A stretch of 44,953 nucleotides of DNA, taken from NCBI RefSeq assembly GCF_015207285.1, contig NZ_JADEXD010000038.1, forward strand, positions 1 to 44,953, read 5' to 3'. The notes beneath the pieces were generated by a model. The model was not told the origin of the DNA and made no database searches. It worked only from the letters and a program-made list of their open reading frames with translations. The stretch comes from Tychonema sp. LEGE 07203. GTDB taxonomy: Bacteria > Cyanobacteriota > Cyanobacteriia > Cyanobacteriales > Microcoleaceae. Every line of letters starts with the position of its first letter. Positions within the stretch are counted from its first letter, which is position 1. The position numbers and the translations under genes were made by a program. This document shows, piece by piece, positions 9,830-16,980 of this stretch.

Positions 9830-10759
9830 ATGCTGCAACTGTCAAAACTCCAGTGCATGAGAACTCTGGCCTCTTTGGATGAATCCTACGAACTGTGCCG
9901 CCAAGTCACAGCGAGTTATGCCAAAAATTTTTATTTAGGCACTCAACTCATGCCCGAAGCCAAGCGTCGGGCAATCTGGGCAATTTACGTCTGGTGCCGC
10001 CGCACCGACGAACTTGTAGACGGGCCGGGTTCTGAGACGACAACCCCTGAAACCCTAAATTTGTGGGAAAAACGCCTAGAATCTGTGTTTGCGGGCCATC
10101 CTCACGACGATTACGACGTGGCTTTGGTGGATACGCTGTCTCGTTTCTCCATCGACATTCAACCGTTTCGAGAGATGATTGCGGGCCAGCAAATGGACTT
10201 GTACCGCAGCCGCTACGAAACTTTTGAAGAGCTCAATCTTTACTGTTATCGAGTAGCCGGTACCGTCGGGCTGATGTCGATGTCTGTGATGGGTGTGGAA
10301 AAATCAAACTCGGCTGCTAACTGGAACTGGCACTGGGACAATCAAATTCCCAAAGAAGAGGCGATTGCTCTGGGTATAGCCAAGCAGTTGACTAACATTC
10401 TGCGCGATGTCGGAGAAGACGCCCGCCGCGGCCGGATTTACCTTCCGCTAGAAGACTTAGCCTTGTTTAACTACACCGAAGCAGATTTATTCAACGGTGT
10501 AATTGACAACCGCTGGCGGGAATTGATGAAGTTTCAAATTCAGCGAGCTCGCAAATTGTACGCCAGCGCCGAACCGGGAATCAAAGTTTTGAGTCCCGAT
10601 ATCCGCTGGACTGTTTGGGCTGCTACGATGCTGTACAGCAGAATCTTAAATGCGATCGAGCGCAATCAGTACGATGTATTTCAGAAGCGGGCCTACGTTC
10701 GCAATTCTCAGAAACTGCTGTGTCTCCCCACCGCTTGGCTAAAGTCAAAGGTGCTTTAG
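9830..10759 (+). CDS. crtB: 15-cis-phytoene synthase
   Basis: 309-residue prenyl-transferring enzyme condensing two geranylgeranyl diphosphates into phytoene, the first committed carotenoid step. The two Mg-diphosphate-binding aspartate motifs are present: D60-ELV-D64 in RRTDELVDGP and D193-VGE-D197 in ILRDVGEDARRGRIYLP. YAKNFYLGTQLMP and YCYRVAGTVGLM are further signatures of squalene/phytoene synthases. Start at 9830 (MLQLSK); an alternative ATG at 9857 would remove nine residues. Together with pds upstream it makes zeta-carotene. A hairpin-plus-T-rich terminator follows. Confidence 0.96.
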   Translation: MLQLSKLQCMRTLASLDESYELCRQVTASYAKNFYLGTQLMPEAKRRAIWAIYVWCRRTDELVDGPGSETTTPETLNLWEKRLESVFAGHPHDDYDVALVDTLSRFSIDIQPFREMIAGQQMDLYRSRYETFEELNLYCYRVAGTVGLMSMSVMGVEKSNSAANWNWHWDNQIPKEEAIALGIAKQLTNILRDVGEDARRGRIYLPLEDLALFNYTEADLFNGVIDNRWRELMKFQIQRARKLYASAEPGIKVLSPDIRWTVWAATMLYSRILNAIERNQYDVFQKRAYVRNSQKLLCLPTAWLKSKVL

Positions 10760-10782
10760 CGAAAGGATCGTGCTGATATCTT

Positions 10783-10810
10783 AGTCCCACTCTGCTGGGA
10801 CTTTGTTTGT
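10783..10810 (+). terminator. Rho-independent-like terminator after crtB
   Basis: AGTCCCA (10783-10789), a 6-base loop and TGGGACT (10796-10802) followed by TTGTTTGT. Located 24 bases after the crtB stop. Stem and T-rich tail fit an intrinsic terminator, which would separate crtB from the convergent gene. Confidence 0.7.
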
Positions 10811-10849
10811 ACAGCCCCGAATTTTATTCGGCGGGCTAAAATCTTGTTT

Positions 10850-11311
10850 TCAGTTATCTGTTTTCAATTGGGCGATCGTACTTTCGAGCAATTGCTTTTC
10901 CTGCTGGAGTTGGGCTTCTAAATTTTGAATTTGTTCCCGGCGGGCTTCAAGTTCGATCGATCTGCGAGACAATTTTTGACTCTGCAAAGTAAGAGATTGG
11001 CGCCACTCTTCTACTTTCTGGGATTCTTGCTGCAAAAATTCTGGTGTAATATCGGTTGTTAGATACTTTTCAACTAATTCTAGCACCCAGTTTGTCGCTG
11101 TTTTAATCTGCAAAACCACGTTGTTTTCGCTAATATCCGCTAATACCAGCATCCCTTCATTTAAAACATTTTGGGAATTAATTGGCGGTAGCACCAACAC
11201 ATTTTCTTCCAAAACTATCGCCCAAGTATCATCAGAATTTTGACAAGCCAGCAATTGCAGACATATATTGTCTGAAACTTCCTGCTTCTGTACCTGGGCT
11301 AAATATAACAT
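10850..11311 (-). CDS. Hypothetical protein with C-terminal coiled coil
   Basis: 153 residues, family not recognised. The first 90 residues look like a compact alpha/beta domain (LYLAQVQKQ..., AIVLEENVLVLPPINSQN, GMLVLADISENNVVLQI). Residues about 100-150 are a strong heptad-type coiled coil (QQESQKVEEWRQSLTLQSQ, LEARREQIQNLEAQLQQEK). No signal peptide or membrane segment. It converges with crtB. Codon use and HIP1 content resemble the neighbours, so it is likely a native conserved cyanobacterial gene. The coiled coil suggests oligomerisation or a partner protein; function unknown. Confidence 0.75.
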   Translation of the reverse strand: MLYLAQVQKQEVSDNICLQLLACQNSDDTWAIVLEENVLVLPPINSQNVLNEGMLVLADISENNVVLQIKTATNWVLELVEKYLTTDITPEFLQQESQKVEEWRQSLTLQSQKLSRRSIELEARREQIQNLEAQLQQEKQLLESTIAQLKTDN

Positions 11312-11682
11312 CAGGGTAATTGGGAATTGGGCTCTAGCGTTGCGGAGGGATTGGGAATTGGCACTAACAAATATAGCGGTTCTCAGTATCTAATACCAAA
11401 TCCGGGTTTTGACTCCCCTTTATAAAGCAGTCAGCGCAGGCCGACATTGTTTGACTTTCTGGCGGTTTCAACCGCCGAATCATCAAGGGGTATGTTACTT
11501 CGCGTCAAGAGCGTTTTCTCGGTTCATTCAATCTTACCACCTATTAGTTATCATTCCCATACAACCGGATTTGAGATGACTCATGTCCGCTGTTGCACGG
11601 GCTTTTTTGCCCGTGAAACGGATCGGTTCAAAAAAGTACGATCGCCCTCGATCGAAAAAAGTGCGATCGCCCATTTCAATTC
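11312..11682. repeat. Repeat-rich gap with TATAGCGGTTCTCA and TCTAATACCAAATC blocks
   Basis: No gene supported. TATAGCGGTTCTCA (about 11370) recurs in near-identical form before the repeat at 37341 (GTAGCGGTTCTCA). 11384-11484 shares short blocks with 8034-8136. GGCGGTT/AACCGCC (11461-11476) is a perfect hairpin with a 2-base loop. The end contains several GCGATCGC sites. Confidence 0.5.
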
Positions 11683-12699
11683 TCAACCAGAAATCACCTT
11701 ACTCAAAAGATGAGCCTGAGAGCCCTCAAGCCGAGGCCCGTGAATCTGCACCACCATAGAAGCTAAATAATTGCCCCAACGAGCCGCTTGCGCCGCACTC
11801 AAACCGTTAGTCAGCCCAAACAAAACACCGCCGGCAAAAGCATCCCCAGCACCCACAGTATCGATCGGCTTTACCGGAAATCCAGCCACATCAACAATTT
11901 GTTTGTTCTCCACCACCGTGCAGCCCTTATCCCCATTAGTAATAAAAGCCAAATCCGAAATCTCGCTCATTTTGCGAGCGCATTCTTCTAAAGATTCCTC
12001 CTTAAAAAAGCTCCGAACTTCATCAGCATTGCAAAAAATTACATCGCAATATTCCGAAACCACCTTGTGAAAATCATCAGCAAATCGATCGACCAAAAAG
12101 CCATCAGAAAAAGTAAAAGCCACCTTCACGCCCAGACGCTTAGACTGTTCCATCGTCTCAATGCTAGCCTTTCGCGGATCGGGAGCATCCCAAAGATAGC
12201 CCTCAACATAACTGTACTGACAATGAGATAGTCGATCGACATCAATATCAGTCGCAGCCAGAGTAGTAGAAACCCCCAAATTCGTACACAGAGTCCGTTC
12301 CGCATCAGGAGTAGTCAGCACGACACAAGTACCCGTCGGCCCGCTCGACTCAGCAGCAGGATGCACGTTAAAATCAATCCCCGCCTCCAGCAAATCTTGC
12401 CTGTAAAATTCGCCGTTAGTATCCTTAGCAACCTTTCCCGAATAATAGCCTTTACCGCCGCTCTGAGCCACGCCAATCATCGTATTCGCAGCAGAACCCC
12501 CCGATCGCATTTGTAGCGAAGTATGCTCCAAACCGTGCAAAATCCCCCCCTGCGTTGCCGCATCCATCAGCGTCATCCCGCCGCGATTGAGCCCGCGATC
12601 GAGTACAAATTCATCTTCCACCAATGCTAAGATGTCTACCAGAGCATTGCCTACGCCAAACACATCCACCGAACGGGAATCTTGATTATTTTCAGTCAT
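11683..12699 (-). CDS. PfkB-family carbohydrate kinase (adenosine kinase-like)
   Basis: 338-residue ribokinase-fold sugar/nucleoside kinase. The N-terminal block VFGVGNALVDILALV and the C-terminal DTVGAGDAFAGG (anion hole with catalytic Asp) are the two PfkB signatures. The glycine-rich LQMRSGGSAANTMIGVAQSGG matches the substrate-site region of adenosine/ribokinase-like members. The frame opens at 12729, but the ATG at 12699 (MTENNQDSRSVDVFG) fits the family N-terminus better. Cyanobacterial homologues are often annotated adenosine kinase; the substrate cannot be decided here. It is divergent from the following plus-strand gene across 131 bases. Confidence 0.85.
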   Translation of the reverse strand: MTENNQDSRSVDVFGVGNALVDILALVEDEFVLDRGLNRGGMTLMDAATQGGILHGLEHTSLQMRSGGSAANTMIGVAQSGGKGYYSGKVAKDTNGEFYRQDLLEAGIDFNVHPAAESSGPTGTCVVLTTPDAERTLCTNLGVSTTLAATDIDVDRLSHCQYSYVEGYLWDAPDPRKASIETMEQSKRLGVKVAFTFSDGFLVDRFADDFHKVVSEYCDVIFCNADEVRSFFKEESLEECARKMSEISDLAFITNGDKGCTVVENKQIVDVAGFPVKPIDTVGAGDAFAGGVLFGLTNGLSAAQAARWGNYLASMVVQIHGPRLEGSQAHLLSKVISG

Positions 12700-12830
12700 C
12701 AGTAATTTTTGGTTTACAATAATTATCAACCTTATAATAAATCGACTTCAACTCAACATCTATTTTATTTAACCGATCTCGCTCTAAATCCCCCAGCCCA
12801 AATCGACATAATCCCAAATCTAAAATCGAC

Positions 12831-14396
12831 ATGATTGATACTTGCCTCCCCCCTCTGATTCAGCAAATGTTGCAGCCAGAGTTCTACCCCCACAGCGTCA
12901 CAGAACCCGTGCAGCTCATTCAGACTCACGCTTCCTTTGTTTTGCTGACAGGAGAATATGTTTACAAAATCAAAAAACCAGTTAATTTTGACTTTTTGGA
13001 CTATTCAACATTGGAGAAAAGGCAGCATTTCTGCACCCAAGAACTGCTGATGAACCGACGCACGGCCCCGGAAATTTATCTCGAAGTTTTGCCAATTGTT
13101 CAAAGCGGCGATTTATTTCAATTTGCCAGCGATTCAGCAGATACAGCTCCGGCAGAAACTACTGTAGAATACGCGCTGAAAATGCGGGAATTCCCTCAAG
13201 AATCGCTGTTTCTCAGTTTGTTGGAACGCGGACTGTTGACCGAGCAACTTATGACAGGCTTAGGGGTAGAAGTTGCCAAGTTTCACAGCACCGCAGTTAG
13301 TAATAGCTACATTAGCACCTTTGGCGAAGTCAGTCAGATTCGCACAGCAATAGACAACAACTACCTAATTTCACAAAAATATATCAGCGGGCCGCAGAGT
13401 CAGACACAATATCAGGAAACAAAAGATTATACAGATGCGTTTTTTGCCAACAATCAAGAGTTATTTGATCGGCGGATTGCCGGCAATAAAATTCGCGAGT
13501 GTCACGGAGATTTGCACCTGCGGAACATAGCATTGTGGCAAGATAAAATATTGCTATTTGATTGCATTGAATTTAACGAGCATTTTCGCTTTGTGGATGT
13601 TATGTACGATGTCGCTTTTACTGTCATGGATTTGGACTCGCGGGGGCGCAGAGATTTAGGCAATGTTTTTCTCAATACTTACATCGAACAAACAGGAGAT
13701 TGGGAAGGACTGCAAGTGCTGCCGCTTTATTTGAGCCGTCAAGCTTATGTTAGAGCAAAAGTGACTTCGTTAATGTTGGACGATGCGGGTATTTCAAATG
13801 CTCAAAAAGTAGAGCTTTCACGGACAGCAGCTAATTACTACAAACAGGCTTGGCAATACACGCAACCGCGCCGGGGAAAGTTAACTTTGATGTCGGGTTT
13901 GTCGGGTTCTGGCAAGAGTACAGCAGCTCGATATTTGGCTCGCCGCACAGGTGCAATTCAGATTCGTTCCGATGCTGTTCGCAAACATTTAGGCGGAATT
14001 TCTTTAAATGAACGCGGCGGGCAAGATTTGTATTCGGATGAAATGACGGCACAGACTTATGGTAGATTGTTAGAGTTGGGGATAATTCTGGCTGACCGAG
14101 GTTGGAATGTGATTTTAGATGCTAAGTTCGATCGCCAAAACTTGAGAAGCGATGCGATATATCGAGCTCAATCCCGCAGCTTGCCCTGGCAAATTGTTTA
14201 CTGCACCGCACCAATTGAAGTATTGCAAGAACGGCTGCAACAGCGCCGGGGCGATATTGCCGACGCGACAGCAGAACTATTGAGTTCGCAGCACGCAGAA
14301 GCAGAACCTTTTACAGAATTTGAGCAAATTTCTGTAAACATTATAGATACCGCGCAAGATTTAGAGGTACAATTAAACTTAATTTGTGACCAGTAG
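12831..14396 (+). CDS. Aminoglycoside phosphotransferase-like / P-loop kinase fusion protein
   Basis: 521-residue two-domain protein matching the widespread COG2187 + COG0645 architecture. The N-terminal domain (about 1-330) is a kinase-like fold with YVYKIKKPVNFDFLDYSTLE and the catalytic-loop-like CHGDLHLRNIALW near residues 223-235, followed by FDCIEFNEHFRFVDV. The C-terminal domain (about 345-521) is a P-loop kinase with Walker A GLSGSGKST near residues 355-364, resembling zeta-toxin/AAA small-molecule kinases. The substrate is unknown for the family. The ATG at 12831 is the natural start. The next gene begins 88 bases downstream on the same strand. Confidence 0.8.
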   Translation: MIDTCLPPLIQQMLQPEFYPHSVTEPVQLIQTHASFVLLTGEYVYKIKKPVNFDFLDYSTLEKRQHFCTQELLMNRRTAPEIYLEVLPIVQSGDLFQFASDSADTAPAETTVEYALKMREFPQESLFLSLLERGLLTEQLMTGLGVEVAKFHSTAVSNSYISTFGEVSQIRTAIDNNYLISQKYISGPQSQTQYQETKDYTDAFFANNQELFDRRIAGNKIRECHGDLHLRNIALWQDKILLFDCIEFNEHFRFVDVMYDVAFTVMDLDSRGRRDLGNVFLNTYIEQTGDWEGLQVLPLYLSRQAYVRAKVTSLMLDDAGISNAQKVELSRTAANYYKQAWQYTQPRRGKLTLMSGLSGSGKSTAARYLARRTGAIQIRSDAVRKHLGGISLNERGGQDLYSDEMTAQTYGRLLELGIILADRGWNVILDAKFDRQNLRSDAIYRAQSRSLPWQIVYCTAPIEVLQERLQQRRGDIADATAELLSSQHAEAEPFTEFEQISVNIIDTAQDLEVQLNLICDQ

Positions 14397-14483
14397 TTGC
14401 AGCGCGATCGCCCTGGCCAATCTTACTTGTCTGCTAATATTGTCAATATCTTTCTGTATTATTACAAAAACAACTTGCAGCTC

Positions 14484-14810
14484 ATGGCAAAATTTAACGG
14501 AGACTCGAAGGGGTTTAGCCCCGCGCTGATATGGTTTGTGTTGTTTACCGTTGCGTTTCGCTTCATAGGATGTACGCTGCCGATCAGTATCGGCTTGGGG
14601 GCCATCGGCGGCGCGGCAGCAGGTTTAATTGTCGCTTGGTGGCACAACGAATTACTGCTCAACCCGAATAAACGTTCCAAGGATGAAACCTCAGATGCAA
14701 TCCTTAACAAACAAGTAGTGGAAACGGACGGTAATAGATATATTAAAAGCTCCAGACGTGAAGCTACTTCACTGTTTCAGTGGCTGTCGAAAACTGAAGA
14801 TCGCCGCTAG
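14484..14810 (+). CDS. Small two-helix membrane protein
   Basis: 108 residues, function not recognised. Two hydrophobic segments, about residues 13-33 (ALIWFVLFTVAFRFIGCTL) and 36-55 (ISIGLGAIGGAAAGLIVAWW), are followed by a polar tail of about 50 residues. The glycine-rich second helix suggests tight helix packing. The open frame begins at 14397, right after the preceding stop, but the ATG at 14484 gives a sensible short N-terminus MAKFNGDSKGF. It is probably cotranscribed with the upstream APH/P-loop gene. Confidence 0.7.
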   Translation: MAKFNGDSKGFSPALIWFVLFTVAFRFIGCTLPISIGLGAIGGAAAGLIVAWWHNELLLNPNKRSKDETSDAILNKQVVETDGNRYIKSSRREATSLFQWLSKTEDRR

Positions 14811-14933
14811 CAAACATTTTTTTTAGATTGAGTTTTGAGCTTTGAGTTAAAGATTTAAAATGTAAAAACTCAATAATAAAAACTCCAAACTTCTGCAAAC
14901 AAAGTTAGTAATTAATTTCCCGAAATCGGTCAT

Positions 14934-15032
14934 TTGAACGCCCAAGAACTGGTACAATCTTCCGAATTGAATCGCGCCGAACTCCAAGACTTAAACTTTT
15001 GCTCGATCTTCCTGATTCAATGGTGGAAGTAA
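14934..15032 (+). CDS. Possible 32-residue ORF upstream of the YdcF-family gene
   Basis: TTG-initiated frame starting LNAQELVQSSELNRAELQ and ending in FLIQWWK, with stop TAA at 15030. The residue pattern (alternating polar/hydrophobic, then a hydrophobic aromatic end) looks more protein-like than the surrounding AT-rich DNA. It ends 38 bases before the next gene. No ATG and no strong ribosome binding site. It could be a leader peptide, a gene fragment or chance. Confidence 0.2.
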   Translation: MNAQELVQSSELNRAELQDLNFCSIFLIQWWK

Positions 15033-15070
15033 ATCTAAAATCTCTAATTTCAAATCAAATGACTTGCTGA

Positions 15071-15865
15071 ATGTTTGTATTTTTGTCGAAACTGCTGCCG
15101 CTGTTTATTTATCCTTTGGGGTTGAGTTGCCTGTTAATGATGGCGGCTTTAATCACACTTTGGAAGCGTCCAAAATGGGCAGCAGCGCCTATTGCTGCGG
15201 CTCTAATTATTTTACTGCTCGGAAGTAGCGGTTGGGTGTCCAAATCCTTAGTTCGATCGCTCGAATGGCAAAATTTGCCAACCGCCGAACTCCCCCAAGC
15301 AGAAGCGATTATCGTCTTGGGAGGCGGTGTCAAAGCAGCTTTGCCGCCCCGCCCTTGGGTGGAATTGGGGGAAGCGGGCGATCGGATCGTCTACGCTTCC
15401 CGACTTTACCGTCAAGGCAAAGCTCCCTTGCTAGTGCTCAGCGGCGGTAGAGTAGATTGGAAAGGCGGGGGTTCTCCAGAATCCGCAGACATGGCAGAAA
15501 TTGCTCAAACAATGGGCGTACCGGCACCAGCAATTCTGCAAGATCCCGATTCAAACAACACTTATGAAAATGCCGTCAACGTGCGGAAAATCTTAGAGGC
15601 TAAAGACATAAAAGGGTCGGTTTTGCTAGTGACATCGGCGATGCACATGACACGATCTCTCTTAATTTTCCAGCATCAAGGAATCAAAGCAATTGCCGCA
15701 CCAACAGACTTTCAGATAACGCAGCAGAATATCGCAGCATCTCAAAACAACTGGCAAGCATTCGCACTGGATTTGTTGCCGGATACCTATTATCTACATC
15801 AGTCAACTAAAGCTATGAAAGAATACATCGGCTTAATCGTGTATCGGCTGCGCGGGTGGCTTTAA
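15071..15865 (+). CDS. YdcF/DUF218 family envelope protein
   Basis: 264 residues. Two N-terminal membrane segments (about 5-29 and 36-57) are followed by a DUF218 domain starting AEAIIVLGGGVKAALP (around residues 77-92). Further conserved blocks are ASRLYRQGKAPLLVLSGG, NTYENAVNVRKIL and VLLVTSAMHMTRSLLIF. The architecture resembles ElyC/SanA/YdcF proteins, associated in other bacteria with envelope barrier and peptidoglycan-precursor steps; the biochemical role here is not established. ATG at 15071. A C-rich/G-rich palindrome (15967-15987) follows about 100 bases downstream. Confidence 0.85.
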   Translation: MFVFLSKLLPLFIYPLGLSCLLMMAALITLWKRPKWAAAPIAAALIILLLGSSGWVSKSLVRSLEWQNLPTAELPQAEAIIVLGGGVKAALPPRPWVELGEAGDRIVYASRLYRQGKAPLLVLSGGRVDWKGGGSPESADMAEIAQTMGVPAPAILQDPDSNNTYENAVNVRKILEAKDIKGSVLLVTSAMHMTRSLLIFQHQGIKAIAAPTDFQITQQNIAASQNNWQAFALDLLPDTYYLHQSTKAMKEYIGLIVYRLRGWL

Positions 15866-15966
15866 CAGAATTTTAGATTGGGGATTTTGGATGGAAGAAT
15901 TCAAGTAGTCTCAACCGTGAAGTCACTTCCAATTTCATAAAGTAGCGTTAGATATTACCCCCCCAA

Positions 15967-15987
15967 CCCCCCCTTATTAAGGGGGGG
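15967..15987. repeat. C7-TTATTAA-G7 palindrome
   Basis: Seven C, TTATTAA, seven G: a near-perfect palindrome of a type scattered through cyanobacterial intergenic regions. Sits 102 bases after the YdcF-family gene and 125 before the next small gene. May act as a transcript end or be a dispersed repeat. Confidence 0.6.
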
Positions 15988-16111
15988 CTAAGACTTCATC
16001 TATAGCACATAGGTCAGAAAAATGGTATCACTTCCAAAATCCAAAAGAGATTCAGTGTGTTAGCTTAAAGTGATTACAGCCAATATTAGCCACAGTCGCC
16101 CCCAAACAATC

Positions 16112-16345
16112 ATGCTGCCCCACGAGTTGCAAAACATTGCTCCAGAACCGACTCCCGCGGCCGAAATTTTTCAGAGACACCAAATTGTCCGCGAGTTTTA
16201 CGACGAAATTAAGTACCGTCAAGAACTAGAACTTCACTGCCAGTGGTATTACGCTACAGCCAAGCAGCACCAGCAGGAATTGCAGAAAATGCAGGGAGAT
16301 TTGAATATCTTTAGTTGGTTCAGTCGCCGAAGGCAAAAAAATTAA
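16112..16345 (+). CDS. Small helical hypothetical protein
   Basis: 77 residues from ATG 16112 (MLPHELQNIAPEPTP). A GTG at 16070 could add 14 residues with no clear benefit. The protein is predicted mostly helical: IFQRHQIVREFYDEIKYRQE and YYATAKQHQQELQKMQGDL, ending with basic SRRRQKN. No membrane segment or known motif. It is followed by a strong terminator and faces ftrV. Probably a conserved small cyanobacterial protein; function unknown. Confidence 0.6.
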   Translation: MLPHELQNIAPEPTPAAEIFQRHQIVREFYDEIKYRQELELHCQWYYATAKQHQQELQKMQGDLNIFSWFSRRRQKN

Positions 16346-16401
16346 GAATTAAACAAATTACGAATATTAACTTAATCCCACTTCAAAAAACAGAATACCA
16401 A

Positions 16402-16432
16402 GATACCCGACTTTTTGTAAAAGTCGGGTATC
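16402..16432. terminator. Bidirectional terminator between convergent genes
   Basis: GATACCCGACTTTT (16402-16415), a 3-base loop, and its exact complement AAAAGTCGGGTATC (16419-16432). The 14-bp stem ends in A/T runs on the loop side. It sits between the convergent small gene and ftrV, so it probably serves both strands. Confidence 0.75.
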
Positions 16433-16438
16433 AAACAG

Positions 16439-16672
16439 CTAGACTTCAGAAGAGATCGATTCAACCTCATCCTCTTTGAAATGAGCTTTAAATTTTTTGT
16501 CGAACTGAACTAAAACCGGCCAATTGGCACTGACAGGTCTGCCCTGCCATTCGTGAACGATCGCCACGACTTCTCCTTCCATGCCCTTAATATCAAATGG
16601 TTGACTGCGATTTTGAGGGTGGTGGTAGACAACAACAGAGTTTTTAACGCAAACGCGATCGCCAACTTTCAT
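16439..16672 (-). CDS. ftrV: Ferredoxin-thioredoxin reductase, variable chain
   Basis: 77-residue SH3-like beta-barrel subunit that pairs with the catalytic Fe-S chain (FtrC) to pass electrons from ferredoxin to thioredoxin, linking photosynthetic light to enzyme activation. The family core is plain: MKVGDRVCVKNSVVVYHHP, FDIKGMEGEVVAIV and EWQGRPVSANWPVLVQF. Length is typical of the short cyanobacterial form. The ATG at 16672 starts the barrel directly. It lies downstream of the GH57 gene on the same strand, separated by 308 bases and a large inverted repeat, so it probably has its own promoter. Confidence 0.93.
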   Translation of the reverse strand: MKVGDRVCVKNSVVVYHHPQNRSQPFDIKGMEGEVVAIVHEWQGRPVSANWPVLVQFDKKFKAHFKEDEVESISSEV

Positions 16673-16842
16673 AGATTTAAACTTAGTGTTCTTTTTTCAA
16701 AACTTTACAAAGCCTGCAAGTGCAGAACACCTGCAGATTTTGGGGACAGTCTTTTTATCTTCCCACACAATTCGAGCGAAAACTTAAACAAAGTTGGCGG
16801 TTCCCTGGGCGCGATCCGATCGCCGCCCGCGATTCCCGGAAG

Positions 16843-16889
16843 CCGAGGAGGGCGATCGATTCTCGGTGGAACCCGATCGCCCTCCTCGG
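16843..16889. terminator. 16-bp perfect inverted repeat containing HIP1-like ends
   Basis: CCGAGGAGGGCGATCG (16843-16858), 15-base spacer, exact complement CGATCGCCCTCCTCGG (16874-16889). It lies about 92 bases downstream of the GH57 stop on the minus strand and upstream of ftrV. The rest of the 308-base gap shows only GC-rich HIP1-type sequence. It may end the GH57 transcript or be a dispersed repeat. Confidence 0.5.
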
Positions 16890-16980
16890 CATTTAACACC
16901 ATTATTGGGCCCAGATCGTTCCCTGTTGTGCAGTCTCAAATTTCAAACTTGTACGATCGCCACATCGAAGCATCTCAAAT

